DNA of 64,000 nucleotides from Plantago elongata (GCA_036897095.1 JAYMSP010000201.1:1-64000); one strand, 5' to 3'. Shown: positions 11,489 to 24,068, numbered from the stretch's first letter. Translations and numbers: made by a program. Notes: a model not told the origin generated them from the letters alone.

Positions 11489-14400
11489 ATGGTGAAATCT
11501 GTGGAAAATGGTGTGTCAACAACGCCTTTCTTGGCCAAGTGCTATGAGGTGATCAGTGATGACGCTACAAACGAGATGATTTCTTGGGCTGAATCGAATG
11601 ACAGCTTTATCATATGGGACGAAGCCAAATTTGCTTCCGAATTGCTTCCAAAGTACTTCAAGCATAACAATATCTCCAGCTTCATTCGCCAGCTCAATAT
11701 CTATGTGAGTTCCATTTCCATTCTGCTACTCAATTGTTTTCAATACCTATGTGAGTTCCATTTCTTGTATCTTGACTGTTACTAGCTAGTTACTAAGTGA
11801 GGAAGTTCTGAGCTGAAATTGGGATTGAAAGTTTCGAATTAGGGCCTCGTCGGTTTTATTCGTTACATTTTTGGTTTTCGAATGTGTATTTGTTTGTATG
11901 ATCTTTGGATAATTTAATGAACTGTAGTTACTCGTGTGAATAATCTCGAGAAACCAAATTGTATTGATATGAAAGGAGATCAAAACTCCAATGAACAAAA
12001 CATGATTTTGGTTTACAAAAGAACTAGTATATATATGGATAGAACTAACTAACTTAACTTACTAACCAACTTAACTAGCATAACTAACTTAACTAACTTT
12101 CTATAACTAACTAAGTTTACTTCTCCTAAGACCCCCCAGATGCATATGAATATTCATAAGATGCATCTTGGAAGTGAACGTGGAGAACAAATCATTGCCC
12201 AAAGGTTTGGTGAAGATATCTGCCATATTTTCAGATGTTGGTATGTGAATTATTTTGATGATTTTTGCCTGTAGCTTCTCTCTAGTGAAGTGGTAGTCAA
12301 TTTGTATATGCTTTGTCTTTGAGTAAGTACAGAAGCCATGTTGTGTAACCTAGTGCCCTATACTCAGCTGTAGCTAGTGCCCTATACTCAGCTTCAGCTG
12401 AAGATCTGCTGACTGTTGGTTGTTGGTTGTTTCTTGGATTTCCATGATATAAGGGAATCACCAAGATAAATCCCATAGCATGTAATGCTTCTTTTAGTAT
12501 TAGGGCATCTTGCCCAGTCACTATCACAAAATGCAGTCAGAGTAAAACTTGAGGCTGCAGATAAGAATAAACCTTGCCCAGGATTCTTCTTTGGATATCT
12601 CAGAACTCTGTATGCTGCTTGTAAGATGAGCTTCTGTTGGTGCAGACATGTATTGACTTAATGTTTGCAGTGCATAAGCTATCTCAGGCCTAGTAATAAT
12701 AAGATACATAAGCCTGCCAATTAATCTTCTATACTCTCGGTACCATCTCCAAGAAGTGGTGATGTAGCTGTAGCAATATTTTGGCTGAATGATTGATTGG
12801 TGCTGCAGTTTGAGGCTGAGATTGTTTCTGAAATGCCATGAATTGGTTGAACTGATTGAACCGTTGATACAATTCAGGATCCGGGTTATCCATAATCATG
12901 TCTGTAGCATGATGGAAAGTATCTAGATGGTGTGTCTCTCAGCATTAGTAGAAACCCCTATACCAGCCTTGTTATATTGCTTCCATCCAGGTGGAAAACC
13001 AATCAACTGAAAACAAGTGTGTTGAGTATGATTATTCATACCACAGTACATACATCTCTTCTTTGGCTTGTCCTTTTGATAAGACTTGAACTGCTGGGGA
13101 ATATATTCCCTGAGAACCCACAACTCTAGCATGAGGTGGCATGTAAGAACCAGATGATCTAGTAACCATTGCAGCTGAATCCATAGGATTGCTAATAACA
13201 TTCTGAAAAAGAGAACTCTAAGACTCTTCTTGTAGCAAAATGGAGTAGACTTGGGATAGTGATGGTAAAGGTTTCTGTAACAAGAGATGACTACACAAAT
13301 GAGTATATGAATCATCTAAACCAACCATAAACTTCATGACAACATCTTTCTGTTGAGTTTGCATCTGAGTTTGAATAAGCTCACACTTGCAGTTAGATAA
13401 TGCACCACATGAGCAAACCAAAACAGCCCTGAAACTTATGTACTCATCCTAGATTCCCTTGAAGTAATTATAGTACTGTGTTAAAGTCATTGATCCCTTT
13501 GACATGCCACCAAGATTCTTATCCAAAGTAAAGACTTTAGGGCCATCAGACTGCTCATATCTAGACTAATTCCATCCAAACATCCCTAGCAGAGTTACAA
13601 TATAGCAAACTATTCTTGATATCATTGTGTAAAGACAGATTAATCCAACCCAAAACAAGAGCATTAGCTCTTTCCCAAGCATCATACAATTCAAAATCAC
13701 CCACATCAGGAACAGGTAAAGAACCATCAACGCCAAATTGTTCTTAACTTGCAGAGCCTAATGACTGATTTGCTCCAAGAAACATAGTTTTCGCCATTAA
13801 AAATGACATAAATGATCTGCAAATCTGGGTTATCTGACGGATGATAAAAGTACGGAGAATGTTGATTCTCAACTGGATTGAGAGAAGATCGAACACGAGC
13901 AGCAACAGGGGACGGAACCTGTGGTGGTTGAAATGGTACATTGCCACCTGAAGACAAAGACGTCGCCATGAACGCTGAAACAAACTCCAGAATAACGAAC
14001 AAGAAAGGCGAAGAAACCGTCAATTGCAGACGTAATAACCGCCAATGGATTGAATCGTGCGGATTTGACAAGAACAAAATGAAGTGATCGGAGAAAACAA
14101 AGAACAGAGTATCGCGGAAGGAAAAAAATTGGAATCGATCGATGATCAATTGAATATCTCAACTGATACCATGTGAATAATCTTGATAAACCAAATTGTA
14201 TTGATATGAAGGAGATTAAAACTCCAATGAACAAAACATGATTTTGGTTTACAAAAGAACTAGTATATATAGTTGGATAGAACTAACTAACTTAACTTAC
14301 TAACCAACTTAAATAGCATAACTAACTTAACTAACTTTCTATAACTAACTAAGTTTACTTCTCCTAAGATTACTGTACTTCTTGTTTAGATTGTTGAATA

Positions 14401-16487
14401 GTTGAAGTTGTTTAGATAATTCGGAATGGTGGTTATGTTTCCAAACTGATGTAGGTGCGCGTGAATGCAAGACATGAGACATCGGAAGCACATACAATTA
14501 GTTGTTTTTCTTTTGTATTTTCTAGATATCTGGTTATTGGTTATGCTGCAGCAAGTCAATTATACTAAAACTGTTCGGAATCATCAGTGAGACAGTGACA
14601 TTGTGCGAAGGTGACGTACTCAGTTAGGATTTAGGCAGCGTGATTCTTCTAAGTATGACTACATGCAAGTTGGTGCCGTTCTTTTTTATTGAAGATCACA
14701 CTTTTATTAGGATAACTTAAGCTATTCAAGGATTCTACTGAGTGATCCCATGTGAATGATGAATCAGTTTCTGTGGAATATTAAAATGGCAGATGATTGG
14801 TTTATGTGCTATTTCTTTGGAGTAATTTCAACTTTATGGTAATGGGGATTGTTCTTTGATGTTTTCTGTACTTGGCAATTTGTTTAGTTCCTAAAACTAA
14901 TAGCATTTTGTTCTCTGATTGAATACATTTATACGCAACGAGTGCATTTAATTGGGTGTTTTAGACCTGAAGTTCATTATCATCAGGGAGAATACAAAAC
15001 GTAGATACATTTGCCAAGAAATTATAAGCAATCAGAGGCAGTTTTCTCTTCTTCTATGTGATAATTGAATGTACTAGAGATATATACGGACCTTTGCTGC
15101 CGGTCCACGTGTCGATCCGTTGTTGCAAACATGCTTTAAAAAACATACTTTGTCTGGTAACTTGATGTTGAATAGGTGAATTCTACTTGTGTGCCCGTTG
15201 TTACTTGTTACGTTTTTTAAAAGAATAAACATGATGCCATGGTGGTAATATTTGTGATGATCAGTGTCAGGCCGTCAATAATTTGTCAACTAATTGTAAG
15301 TGTGACCACAGAAGAAGATAATGTTGTCATTGCACATTTTGACAACTTAAGAACATTTACTATTTAATATATTTGGTTTTATATACAACTCTTAGTTAAA
15401 GCTCGAACATCTTCCCGAGCCAAATGATGATAAAAACAAATATTTTAATTAAGCCTATAGATTCAGTAGACTTCATGTACTGCGGTTCTGTTTCATCTGT
15501 CTTATGTTTTGTTTACCAAATCTGGTCCAGGGTTTCAGGAAAATTGACAGTGATCGGTTGGAATTTGCAAATGAGTATTTCATTAAAGGTCAGAAGCATT
15601 TGCTAAAGAACATCACTCGAAGAAAACACCATCAGGGCCAATCACGGGGGAAAGCGGCGCAAGAAAACGACATAGATACCCTTCTGTCTTCTGAAACAGA
15701 AAAGAAACTCGCTCTGAAGAAAGAAGTTGAGACTCTTAAGATTGACAAAGTTGCTTTAACTCAAGAGCTTGCTAAACTAACCAAGCATCAGGAGAATGCA
15801 CAGAAAAAAATGCTGCTTATTGGAGAACAAATCAAGGGGATGGAAAAGAACCAGCAGCAGATGCTCTCTTTCATTGTGATGGCAATGCAGAGACCCGAAT
15901 TCTTCATGCAGTTTATGCCGCCAAAAGATAATGCCTGGAGCTTGTCTGCAGCTGGAAAGAATAAGTTTAGTGAAGTTACAGAGGATTATGAATCATTTCC
16001 TTCGGATGGAGCAATAGTTAGATATCAGCCACCAGAAAATGATGAGCCAATGCTACAGCCACCCGAAAATGATGAGCCAATGCTACAGCCACCAGAAAAT
16101 GATGAGCCAGTGCTACAGCCATCAGCTTCTTTTGATGATGTAATGGCTTTTGATTTTTCTCCTGAGGAATTGAACGAGCTTCTCAATTTTGATATGGAGT
16201 TCGTGGCGTCAGATTTTAGTGAGATGCCATCTTTGGAGAATCATGGACAATTTGTATTTCCTGATGCTCCTGAAAATGATATCTTGTTAGAACAGCTCCT
16301 TTCTTGTAGCCCAGCAAGAAATCATCAACTTGACGAGCCTGAAGCTTCTACTCATACTGGAATGCAGATTGGTCTAGAATTGCAGCCGAAAGAATTTACA
16401 ACTGAGTCGGGTAGTGGCGAAGATGATGCAGGTGTTTATGAAGAAGAGGATGAACCAACCAACCACCAAAATTTTGCACGTAAGTGA
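11489..16487 (+). CDS. HSFA8: Class A heat-shock transcription factor, HsfA8-like
   Basis: Binds heat-shock elements in the nucleus. Two coding exons, 11489-11704 and 15531-16487, join after RQLNIY and before GFRKID. This is the conserved intron position inside the Hsf DNA-binding domain. The product has 390 aa. The DNA-binding domain spans about residues 12-108. The HR-A/B coiled coil (about 130-200) ends in [19 protein letters not shown]. The opening MVKS and the QxMLSFxVMxM motif resemble HsfA8 rather than A4 or A5. An acidic region follows, with three copies of a decapeptide ([10 protein letters not shown]). The first ATG before the conserved domain was used; the open frame extends eight codons upstream without an ATG. 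The stop codon overlaps a strong donor-like GTAAGT, so an alternative C-terminal exon is conceivable, but none was found. The intron contains a Copia relic. Confidence 0.92.
11935..12131 (-). repeat. LTR of the Copia element (3' LTR in element sense)
   Basis: Begins TGTGAATAATCT and ends CTCCTAAGA in plus-strand reading. It is nearly identical to the repeat at 14172-14369 and rich in ACTAACTTAACT motifs. Confidence 0.85.
14172..14369 (-). repeat. LTR of the Copia element (5' LTR in element sense)
   Basis: Matches 11935-12131 almost throughout. The adjoining 14163-14171 reads TGGTATCAG on the minus strand, the usual Copia primer-binding site, which fixes the element's orientation. Confidence 0.85.
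16026..16115 (+). repeat. Three 30-bp coding tandem repeats in HsfA8
   Basis: Three in-frame copies of a 30-bp unit encode [20 protein letters not shown] and [10 protein letters not shown]. They differ by only one or two bases, so the expansion is recent and likely to vary in length between individuals. They lie between the oligomerisation domain and the acidic C-terminal region. Confidence 0.95.
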
Positions 16488-17838
16488 GAGGAATGAGCGT
16501 CTGAAAGAGCTAAAATGATTTTGCACACTTACACCTTGCTCGCCTCTGGATTCTTTTTGCGGTATACATACAATATGAAGTTTGATTTTCTGGGATATAG
16601 ATTCTTGACAGTCATGTCCAGTTGCTCGATTCTCTGAAGCTCGGAGAGGAATTGTACAGTCATGTTAGCCATTTGAGCTTTTCTTCAATGGTGCACATCT
16701 TACAGCAACTGGCACATGTTCTATTTATTACGTCCTTCTGAGTTCCGAGAGGCAAGTTACCTAAGGAATATATAGAATGATAAAATGCTATTGCCGATTA
16801 GCAATGATCCCATTTTACAAGAAATGCACAGTATACTGTTTCGTCTATACAGCAGCCTTATTCTCTGTATTTTTCTTCGTTTCATCCTTTTTTGTTACTG
16901 TTCGTCTCTGTGATCCATATGGAGTGTCTCTGTGAAGACTACTGGGATGAATGATGAGTATGATTGGGATTTAGGGGTGCAATTGATCAAATAAACGGAA
17001 AACATGAATTTGGTTTGGCGTTTGGTTTCAAAATTGTCATAATAAGCTCTGTTTAGCTTCCTGCACTAAGCCATGAATTTTCTAGATCCGAAATGAAGAA
17101 TTACAAGTTGCAAAAGAACATGGCCAGTACCACTAATACAGAAAAGCCAAAAACCAATCAAGCATGTCGATAAAACTACTACTACTTCACTAGTAAATAG
17201 CACACAGTTGTGGACAGAACCTAACTAGATAGAATTTCTTGCACAAGATGTTCAAGCCTCTTATCAAATACATGGAGACTAGTTGGAATTGGAATGCCCG
17301 ATTTCATGACAAATATTTAAGACAAAATTGGAAAGCTGGACTATAGTGACAAATATCAAAGACAAAAGTATCAACTTCTCCGATGTAAGGACAAATTTCT
17401 ATTTTAAGTTAGAGTTTCTCTTATCAGTTGTACTAATTTACTTCACTTACGTGGTTTACTCCGTGTGACACTGGTTGTAGTTTATTTGGTTGACCTTGTT
17501 AATTTACATTGTAGTTTGTGTTATGTGAGTACGACAAATTTATCATGTGTCAATTTAAATTTTAAAGATTAGTCGGGAATATCGCTGTCTTAGCTAGAAC
17601 TAAATGACCAAACGAAACAATCCAAGTCATTTCTGTACAAGCAATTCTAATATAGGATGTTTCATGGCAATCAAGGGGTACATGAAGTTGCATTTGGAGA
17701 TAATTACAATGTAGCTAGCTTGACCTTGAACAGTCATTCTCAAACTTGTTACTTGCATATTGTTCTCCTTTATATATACTCAGTGTGAGTCTGTCAAGAA
17801 CAATATATAAATTACATAAGCAACTTTACTTAGATAAA
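16488..17838. other. Intergenic region, Hsf to CASPL copy 1
   Basis: Holds the Hsf 3'UTR and the promoter of the first CASP-like gene, with TTTATATATACT near 17770. No other coding or repeat structure was recognised. Confidence 0.5.
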
Positions 17839-18639
17839 ATGTCTCAAATGAAGTATGATGAAGAAAACCCGACTGCTGATCACCAAGGGTCGAAATCTCC
17901 TCTAAAAGCCCTACTAGCTCGCGTTGTCACTCTGCTTTCACTCGTTGTATCAATGGCCGTGCTAAAAACCAACAGAATCACACATGATGGCACGGAACCA
18001 CTTACCTACAGTTACTACTGTTCTTACAAGTAATGACTTTGCTCCTTTAGCTCGTTTCTTCGTGAGTGTGTTTGCAGCTGATTTTATAAAGAGCAAGTGA
18101 AAGACTATATTTTACTAAACGGTAGAAAAATCTACTTCACGTTAGTATTAAAAAAACTAACGACTTTTACCAGAATTTCACTTTATTTTTGAACTGCTTA
18201 TTAATGCTTCTTTAATTTAAGCGGGATCAGAAATTCACTAATCTTAGAGTCACATTTTCAATTTTAAATAATGTGACATGTGTGTGGATTTTGTAGGTAC
18301 ATGATGTATGTGATGGCCCTTGGAGTCTTGTACAGTGTTCTACAAATCCCTTTTGCAGTTAACTACATGAAAACAAAGAAGTTCCTGACAAATAACATTG
18401 CCGTGCTCAAGTTTGATTTCTACGCAGACAAGGTTTTGTTGCTCTTACTAGCAACTGGAGCCGGAGCAGGATTTGGCATGACCATGGACTCAAAGAGGGT
18501 GAAATGGAATTATGAAAATGATCAACTGCAAACCTTCTTTAGCGTCAATTATGTTGCGGCAGCACTCTGTCTCGTCGGATGCTTAGCTTCTGCAGTTTCT
18601 TCTGTCCATTCTTCACTATATTTGTCCAAAATTGCCTGA
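17839..18639 (+). CDS. CASP-like membrane protein, tandem copy 1
   Basis: Four-helix membrane protein of the CASP-like family. CASPs organise Casparian-strip membrane domains; most CASP-like roles are unknown. Exons 17839-18029 and 18297-18639 join at phase 2 (TACAA|GTAATG to TGTAG|GTACATG), giving 177 aa. Helices are at about residues 23-44, 65-85, 103-121 and 142-163. The family's signature Arg in helix 1 (LLARVVTLLSLVVS) and Asp in helix 3 (FYADKVLLLLLAT) are both present. The N-terminus MSQMKYDEENPTA is shared with copies 2 and 3. The subfamily is probably 4D-like, judged from memory. A TATA box lies about 65 bp upstream. Confidence 0.85.
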
Positions 18640-19843
18640 TCAATCAAATAAAGGGATCGACACAACCAGTTACATACATTTTCTTAGTCGTAATGGCACT
18701 CTTACTACTAGCATTATTTCGATTAGCAATAAAGGACTCTTGCATTAAGTTTGTGGCAACTATATGTGATTTGTATCAGATGACTATTTCCAGTAGAACT
18801 TGTCTCGCTTAAAATTAGTCGGCGTACAAATACATATACCATTTCAAATCCTGAATCTTCCCTGCCCTGAGTGTATAATAGGGTGGGAACAATTTGGTGC
18901 AATTCAATTGAGCTATATAATCTACAGTATCATTCAATGTACCTGTACACAAAATTGTTGACAGAACAGAACACATACTACAGATGAAATTTATAGAATC
19001 AGACAAACAACAGCTTTCATTGCAACTTACATTTTCATAATTTTAATTAGCTGGTGAATAAAGAAGGATGATTCATAATCATGACAATACTAAATTAAGA
19101 CAAAAGTTGAAACTTTTCGACATCAAGTTCTCATGTCATACAATCGCTGAGACAAAATAGCAGTTCTAGCACAACTCTTCTGATGTAGACTCCAGGTGTA
19201 TCGGATATTTATCTAAACAAGAACAGATCAACACCTACTCTACAAGTTCGAACTCTTAGATGAAATTGAATTTTATTGACAAGTATGTGAATTCTATGCA
19301 TGGGCGTATAAACCATATGTGCATAAATCGATCAGCAGATTAACTACAGAAGTATGATCAATGACAAATATGAAAGCGATAAAAGTATTGACTTCTCTTG
19401 TAAGACAAAACTAGAAACAAGAACTCTTCGTAATCCATACGTTCATCAATCTTAGCCGGCCTTGTGACTTGACTCACTCTCCTCCCATTTGGAATGTAAT
19501 TAATCAGTAATAATCAATTAGCTAGCTGGATGTTCGCTTAATTTTATATCTCAATATTCTACTTAAAAAGTTAAACTACATCAAGCATATCGCGCCTATT
19601 CAGATGATCAAATGAAAAATAATCCAAAAGGTCTTTTTGTACATTACAAGAAACAATTTTCGTAAAAGTTTAATATTTGGGAAGTTTCGTGTCCTGGTCA
19701 TACAATCAATGGGTCCATAGACTCCATACACTTGGACTTATGTATTCAACCCTGCTACTTAAATCATCTAGCTTCTCCTATATATTCACCAACTTGAAAA
19801 ATATGTAATGTAACAACTTACATAAACAAGTACGATAAAATTA
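18640..19843. other. Spacer between CASPL copies 1 and 2
   Basis: AT-rich DNA with the promoter of copy 2 at its end (CCTATATATTCACC near 19778). The last 270 bp (about 19570-19843) match the region upstream of copy 3 (about 21695-21979), so the duplication carried its promoter. Confidence 0.6.
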
Positions 19844-20598
19844 ATGTCTCAGATGAAGTACGATGAAGAGAACCCGACTGCTAATTACCAAAACCCGACT
19901 GCTAACCATCAAGGGACGAAATCTCCAGTAAAAGTCCTGGTAGCTCGAGTTGTCACTCTGCTTTCGCTCATTGTATCAATTGTGGTGTTAAAATTCAACC
20001 GAGTTACTAGGCACGGGTGGATTCCACGTACCTACAATTACTATAATTCTTACAGGTAATAATATACTCCTTGTGCACTCTTCTCTTTAGGCTCTTTGTT
20101 CGCTACTGATTTTTAAAACTGTTCCTTTTTAGCAGAGCCATAAACTTGCACAGTAGTATTTGGTAAAATAGTCAACATATAGACCCCTTGTCGTTAAAGT
20201 GCGCGCACATAATTATACATACTGTTTCATGTAACATTATGAATGAATTTCCTAGGTACATGATGTATGTGATGGCTCTAGGAGTGCTGTACACCGTACT
20301 ACAAATTCCGTTTGCAGTTTACTACATGAAAACGAAGAAGTTTCTGATAAACAACATTGTTGCCCTCAAGTTGGATTTCTACGCAGACAAGGTTTTGCTG
20401 CTCTTACTTGCGACTGCCACGGGAGCAGGATTTGGCATGACTATGGACTCAAAGAGGGTGAGATGGGTGGATGAGAATGACAAACTGCAGTCATTTTTTA
20501 CCATAAATTATATTTCAGCAGCATTCTGTCTGGTTGGATGCATAGCTTCTGCAGTTTCTTCTGTACATTCTTCACTGGCTATGTCTAGGGTCGATTGA
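19844..20598 (+). CDS. CASP-like membrane protein, tandem copy 2
   Basis: Exons 19844-20055 and 20256-20598 give 184 aa. The intron position and phase match copy 1, and exon 2 has the same length (343 bp). The N-terminus repeats a short stretch (NPTANYQNPTANHQG). Helix 1 holds VARVVTLLSLIVSIVVL with the conserved Arg. Exon 2 holds FYADKVLLLLLATATGAGFG with the conserved Asp. All four helices are intact. The gene is closest to the broken copy 3, with which it shares exon sequence and upstream DNA. It is predicted to lie in the plasma membrane; the specific function is unknown. Confidence 0.85.
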
Positions 20599-20999
20599 TC
20601 AATCAATCATATAACATGAGAACCAGTTCCACTTTTAATGCTAAATACAATAGTGTTTTTCTTTAATTAAAGTTACATGTAGTGATTTGGTGTTGGAAAT
20701 TTTTTTCCTTCTTGGATGTTCTTACCTGTAATGATCTAATATACTCTACTTATTTAGTAGTACTAGCTAGCTAGCATTTCTACTAGCGAAAAGGGGTTGT
20801 GACGATTTCTGATTTCGTCATACAATTATCAATTGTGAGGACTGTCTTTCTCAAATAGGGATGAATAATGCCCATTGGAGCGAGCGTATTGCGAGGAAAT
20901 GTTCCTCATAAAAAGTACTAATTACTTGTGAAGAGTATCTATCTCACATGAATAATATCAATTTGAGCTAGCCATACTCAATCGAGTTAATTATGTTAC

Positions 21000-21560
21000 A
21001 TTTGGGCATTATTATAGAGTTGAAGTTTTCAATGGAATAATAGATCGCATGTTGCAAGAGATGAACTTCCAATTCAATGAAGATACAATAGTGGAATTGT
21101 TGAAGTTGAGTTCCTCATTTGATTCCAGGGGTAATTATAAGTTATTTGTGGTTGACAACATGTATCTGCAAGCTAGTGGAAAAAATCCTACCCAAGAGAT
21201 TTTACGCGTGAAGAGAAAACATACCTTCGATTTTAGCTTGATCTTTTTTAAGTTGTTATTCATATAAAAATGCAGAGCTTCATGCCTCTACACACTCCTA
21301 GTTGTGCATAGCGTTGAGTAGAACATGCAAAGTCATCTTCTTACTTTCTTTGTTGATAGGTTGATTAGGTTACTATTGACTCTTTCAATTTATATGACGA
21401 ATTCCGAGCGTGCATTTTACATTGAAATTATAGAAACAAGATTGCGGAGTTCAATTGTAAATGACTTCTTGCCTAGCAACTTAATAATGTATATTGAAAA
21501 GGAAATTGTGAAGCAGGTCTTGTTTTATGAGATAATTTTTTATAATTTGAATAGTTTTAA
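21000..21560 (+). mobile_element. Decayed hAT-superfamily transposase fragment (MYM-type/TTF-finger group)
   Basis: Two broken reading frames resemble the C-terminal part of plant hAT transposases annotated as zinc finger MYM-type 1-like. The first, about 21000-21230, includes LQEMNFQFNEDTIVELLKLS. The second, about 21330-21545, has the hAT dimerisation signature SERAFYIEIIETRLRSSIVN and then LIMYIEKEIVKQV. The typical hAT pattern is ERAFSAMKIIKTRLR...YIEKEI. The frames are not contiguous and no terminal repeats were identified. It lies between CASPL copies 2 and 3. Confidence 0.75.
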
Positions 21561-21979
21561 ATTTAATCATATTTTATTTACTTTATCATGATCTGGTTCT
21601 TTTTTTCTTTTTATTTTATTTGAATATCAATATTTAAATTAGCTGTTTTTTTTTTTTTGGTGTATTTATAGGAGATCTCAATGTAGTACTTACAAAGTCA
21701 AACCACATCAAGAGTACCGCGCCTATTAATTAGAATTAAATGACCAAATTGACAAAAAATAGAAAAGACCCTTTTGTACATTGTAAGAAATAATTCTCGT
21801 AAAAGTTTGGGAATTTTCGTGTCCTGGCCATACAATCAATGTGTCCATACACTTGGAGATGGAGTTGTGTATTCAACCTTAAGCTTGCTACTTAAATCTT
21901 CTACCTTCTCCTATATATTCACTCTGACATAAAAAGGAACAATATAAACATAACAACTTACATAAACAAGTTCAATAAA

Positions 21980-22621
21980 ATGTCTCAGATGATGTACGAT
22001 GAAGAAAACCCGACTGCTAACCGTCATCAAGGGTCGAAATCTCCTCTAAAAGCCCTGGTAGCTCGAGTTGTCACCCTGATTTCGCTCATTGTATCAATTG
22101 CGGTGCTAAATAGTGGCGTATTATATACCTTCAGCCCTTACACGTAATAATATACTCCTTTCGTGCTCTTTACGCCCTTAGAGAGGGTGTTTGCAACTTA
22201 TTTTAGTAGTAATTTTTACAACTGCATGAGAAGAGCCATGGATTACTCAAGCATTTGCTATAATAGTCGACATTTAGACCCCTGCCGTTAAAGGTCAGCA
22301 GTCAACACATTTGATTACGTTCATGTAACATATTGTGTATGAATTTAATAGGTACATGATGTTTATGATGCCCCTATAGGAGTGCTGTATACTGTACTAC
22401 AAATTCCGTTTGCAGTTTACTACATGAAAACGAAGAAGTTTCTGATAAACATGCTCAAGTTCAATTTCTACGCAGACAAGGTTTTGCTGCTTTTACTTGC
22501 AACTGCCACCGGAGTAGGATTTACAGCATATTATAGTACGATTTCAGCAGCATTCTGTCTCATTGGATGCTTAGCTTCTGCAGTTTCTTCTGTACATTCT
22601 TCACTAGCTTTGTCTAATTAA
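21980..22621 (+). pseudogene. CASP-like pseudogene, tandem copy 3
   Basis: Exon 1 (21980-22143) is open and keeps helix 1 (LVARVVTLISLIVSIAVL), but its extracellular loop is shorter than in copies 1 and 2. Exon 2 would start at 22352 after the same phase 2 splice. Early in exon 2 a two-base insertion (CCCCTATAGGAGTG against GCTCTAGGAGTG in copy 2) shifts the frame and makes an immediate TAG. Downstream, the usual FGMTMDSKR to SFF segment between helices 3 and 4 is missing. The remaining frame, 22382-22621, is otherwise recognisable (VLYTVLQIPFAVYYMKTKKF). It is most similar to copy 2. The promoter-side DNA is preserved, so it may still be transcribed. Confidence 0.85.
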
Positions 22622-23769
22622 GGTCGATTTATCAATCAATCGTATAACATGAGAACCAGTTCCACTTTTTAAGATAAATGTACAATAATGTTTTTCTTCG
22701 AAGTTACATGTATTGGATTGGCTTAATTTGGGATTTTTCTTTCTTTCTTTGAAGAGATATATTTTCCAGCGTGTATGAAAATACTTTGTTAAGTCACCAC
22801 ATGAATTTAATTAAATGCAGAAATGGATCGTTCAAGAATGAAATTTAAAGGAAGTTTCTTAAAACCGCTTATCGAAAAGATCCATTATAACCTTGTGTAC
22901 ACAAAAATGTAGACATAAAGTAGCATAGATGGAATTTATGAAACCAAACGAACAGCAGCTTTGGTTGTAACTGGCATTTTAAAAGTATGATGATCAGCTA
23001 GCTATGAACTAGAGAAGTATAAGTCATAATGACAATACCAATGATAGAATTTGGAACTTTTCGATCACAACTTCTCATATGACACAATATGCTCAAGACA
23101 ATTTACAGTGAATGAAGCAGCCTACACAAGTTACAGCCGGCCACCATGAACGTCCTGATTGGGATGTTTATGTCAATTATCATCTATCGAATCAGACTTT
23201 TGCGTCATTTGTTCCATCTGTCACTTCACCATATACTACATTTTCACTTGATATATTAATATTAATCTCACAAGTCTTTTCTATTTTTAGAATAATTAAT
23301 GATGTTTACTATAAGTAATGGAATACATTCTTGGTTTTAACTCCTTAACGTTTCACTTAAAACCCAAATTTCATTTTAGTAACATATTTTATATTTGAGA
23401 TCTTATAAACACATATTTTTTTATTTTTTTTGTATGTTTTAAGAAAATATTAGTTCAGGTGTGCATTTGGAACAAGGAAAATTTTCAAAGTAATAAGGAA
23501 ATGTGCATAGTTAGAAAAAAGTTTAACTGATTCGATCTTTTTTTATGTACTCTCATGTATAAAAAGTTATTGATAAACGATTAAAATAAGAAAATCAGAC
23601 TAACAAACATGTTGAAGTCTTGATTTTTCATTAACGTGTTAAACCTACAACTAAATGGCACAACATATTAATAGTGCATATTTTTGAAAAAAGGACAATA
23701 CATTAGATAAAACATACTATAAGGCAAAGTAAATACACTACAAAGTGATATATTTTCTCCAATGTGTGG

Positions 23770-24068
23770 AAAATAAGATATTCCTTATGTATTAAGTCTC
23801 ATAAAAACCCCCTACATTTAAAGAGTGCGGATAGATTCCTAGTTTTTATACAAACTTCCTCCAATTTGATTTTACATGCTTTTTAAGAAAGATATATAAT
23901 ATGTGGTTGAGAATGAGTTTGAGATATAAAAGTACATGCGAGTCTAATAATGTATGATTAAAAGTGATTTGTACTGTGAGATTATTTTCATAAATGAAAA
24001 ATTGTTTCATGTTGATGGGATGCCCAAAACGAAAATTATTTCACTCCTAACGGGACGAAGGGAGTATT
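23770..24068. mobile_element. Stowaway-like MITE remnant
   Basis: The right end reads GGGACGAAGGGAGTA at about 24051-24065, the inverted form of the Stowaway consensus end (TACTCCCTCCGTCCC). The matching left end is not clear, so the left boundary is approximate. Confidence 0.4.

Larger units (their letters stand above)
11935..14369 (-). mobile_element. Broken Copia-type LTR retrotransposon in the Hsf intron
   Basis: An old Copia element of about 2.4 kb lies antisense to the host gene. It has LTRs of about 197 and 198 bp, an initiator-Met-type primer-binding site (TGGTATCAG, minus strand) next to the 14172 LTR, and a G-rich polypurine tract beside the other. Recognisable parts, in element order, are a gag start (13730-14100), a zinc-knuckle segment (about 13000-13100) and a reverse transcriptase/RNase H end (about 12300-12700). 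It is well short of a full Copia and clearly broken, with several breaks. TTACT flanks both sides, with two extra bases on the left. The near-identical LTRs suggest a fairly young insertion. Confidence 0.85.

Noticed and set aside
23112-23318. 68-codon ORF between CASPL copies 3 and 4
   Set aside because: No domain, no promoter signs, and the tail is low complexity.
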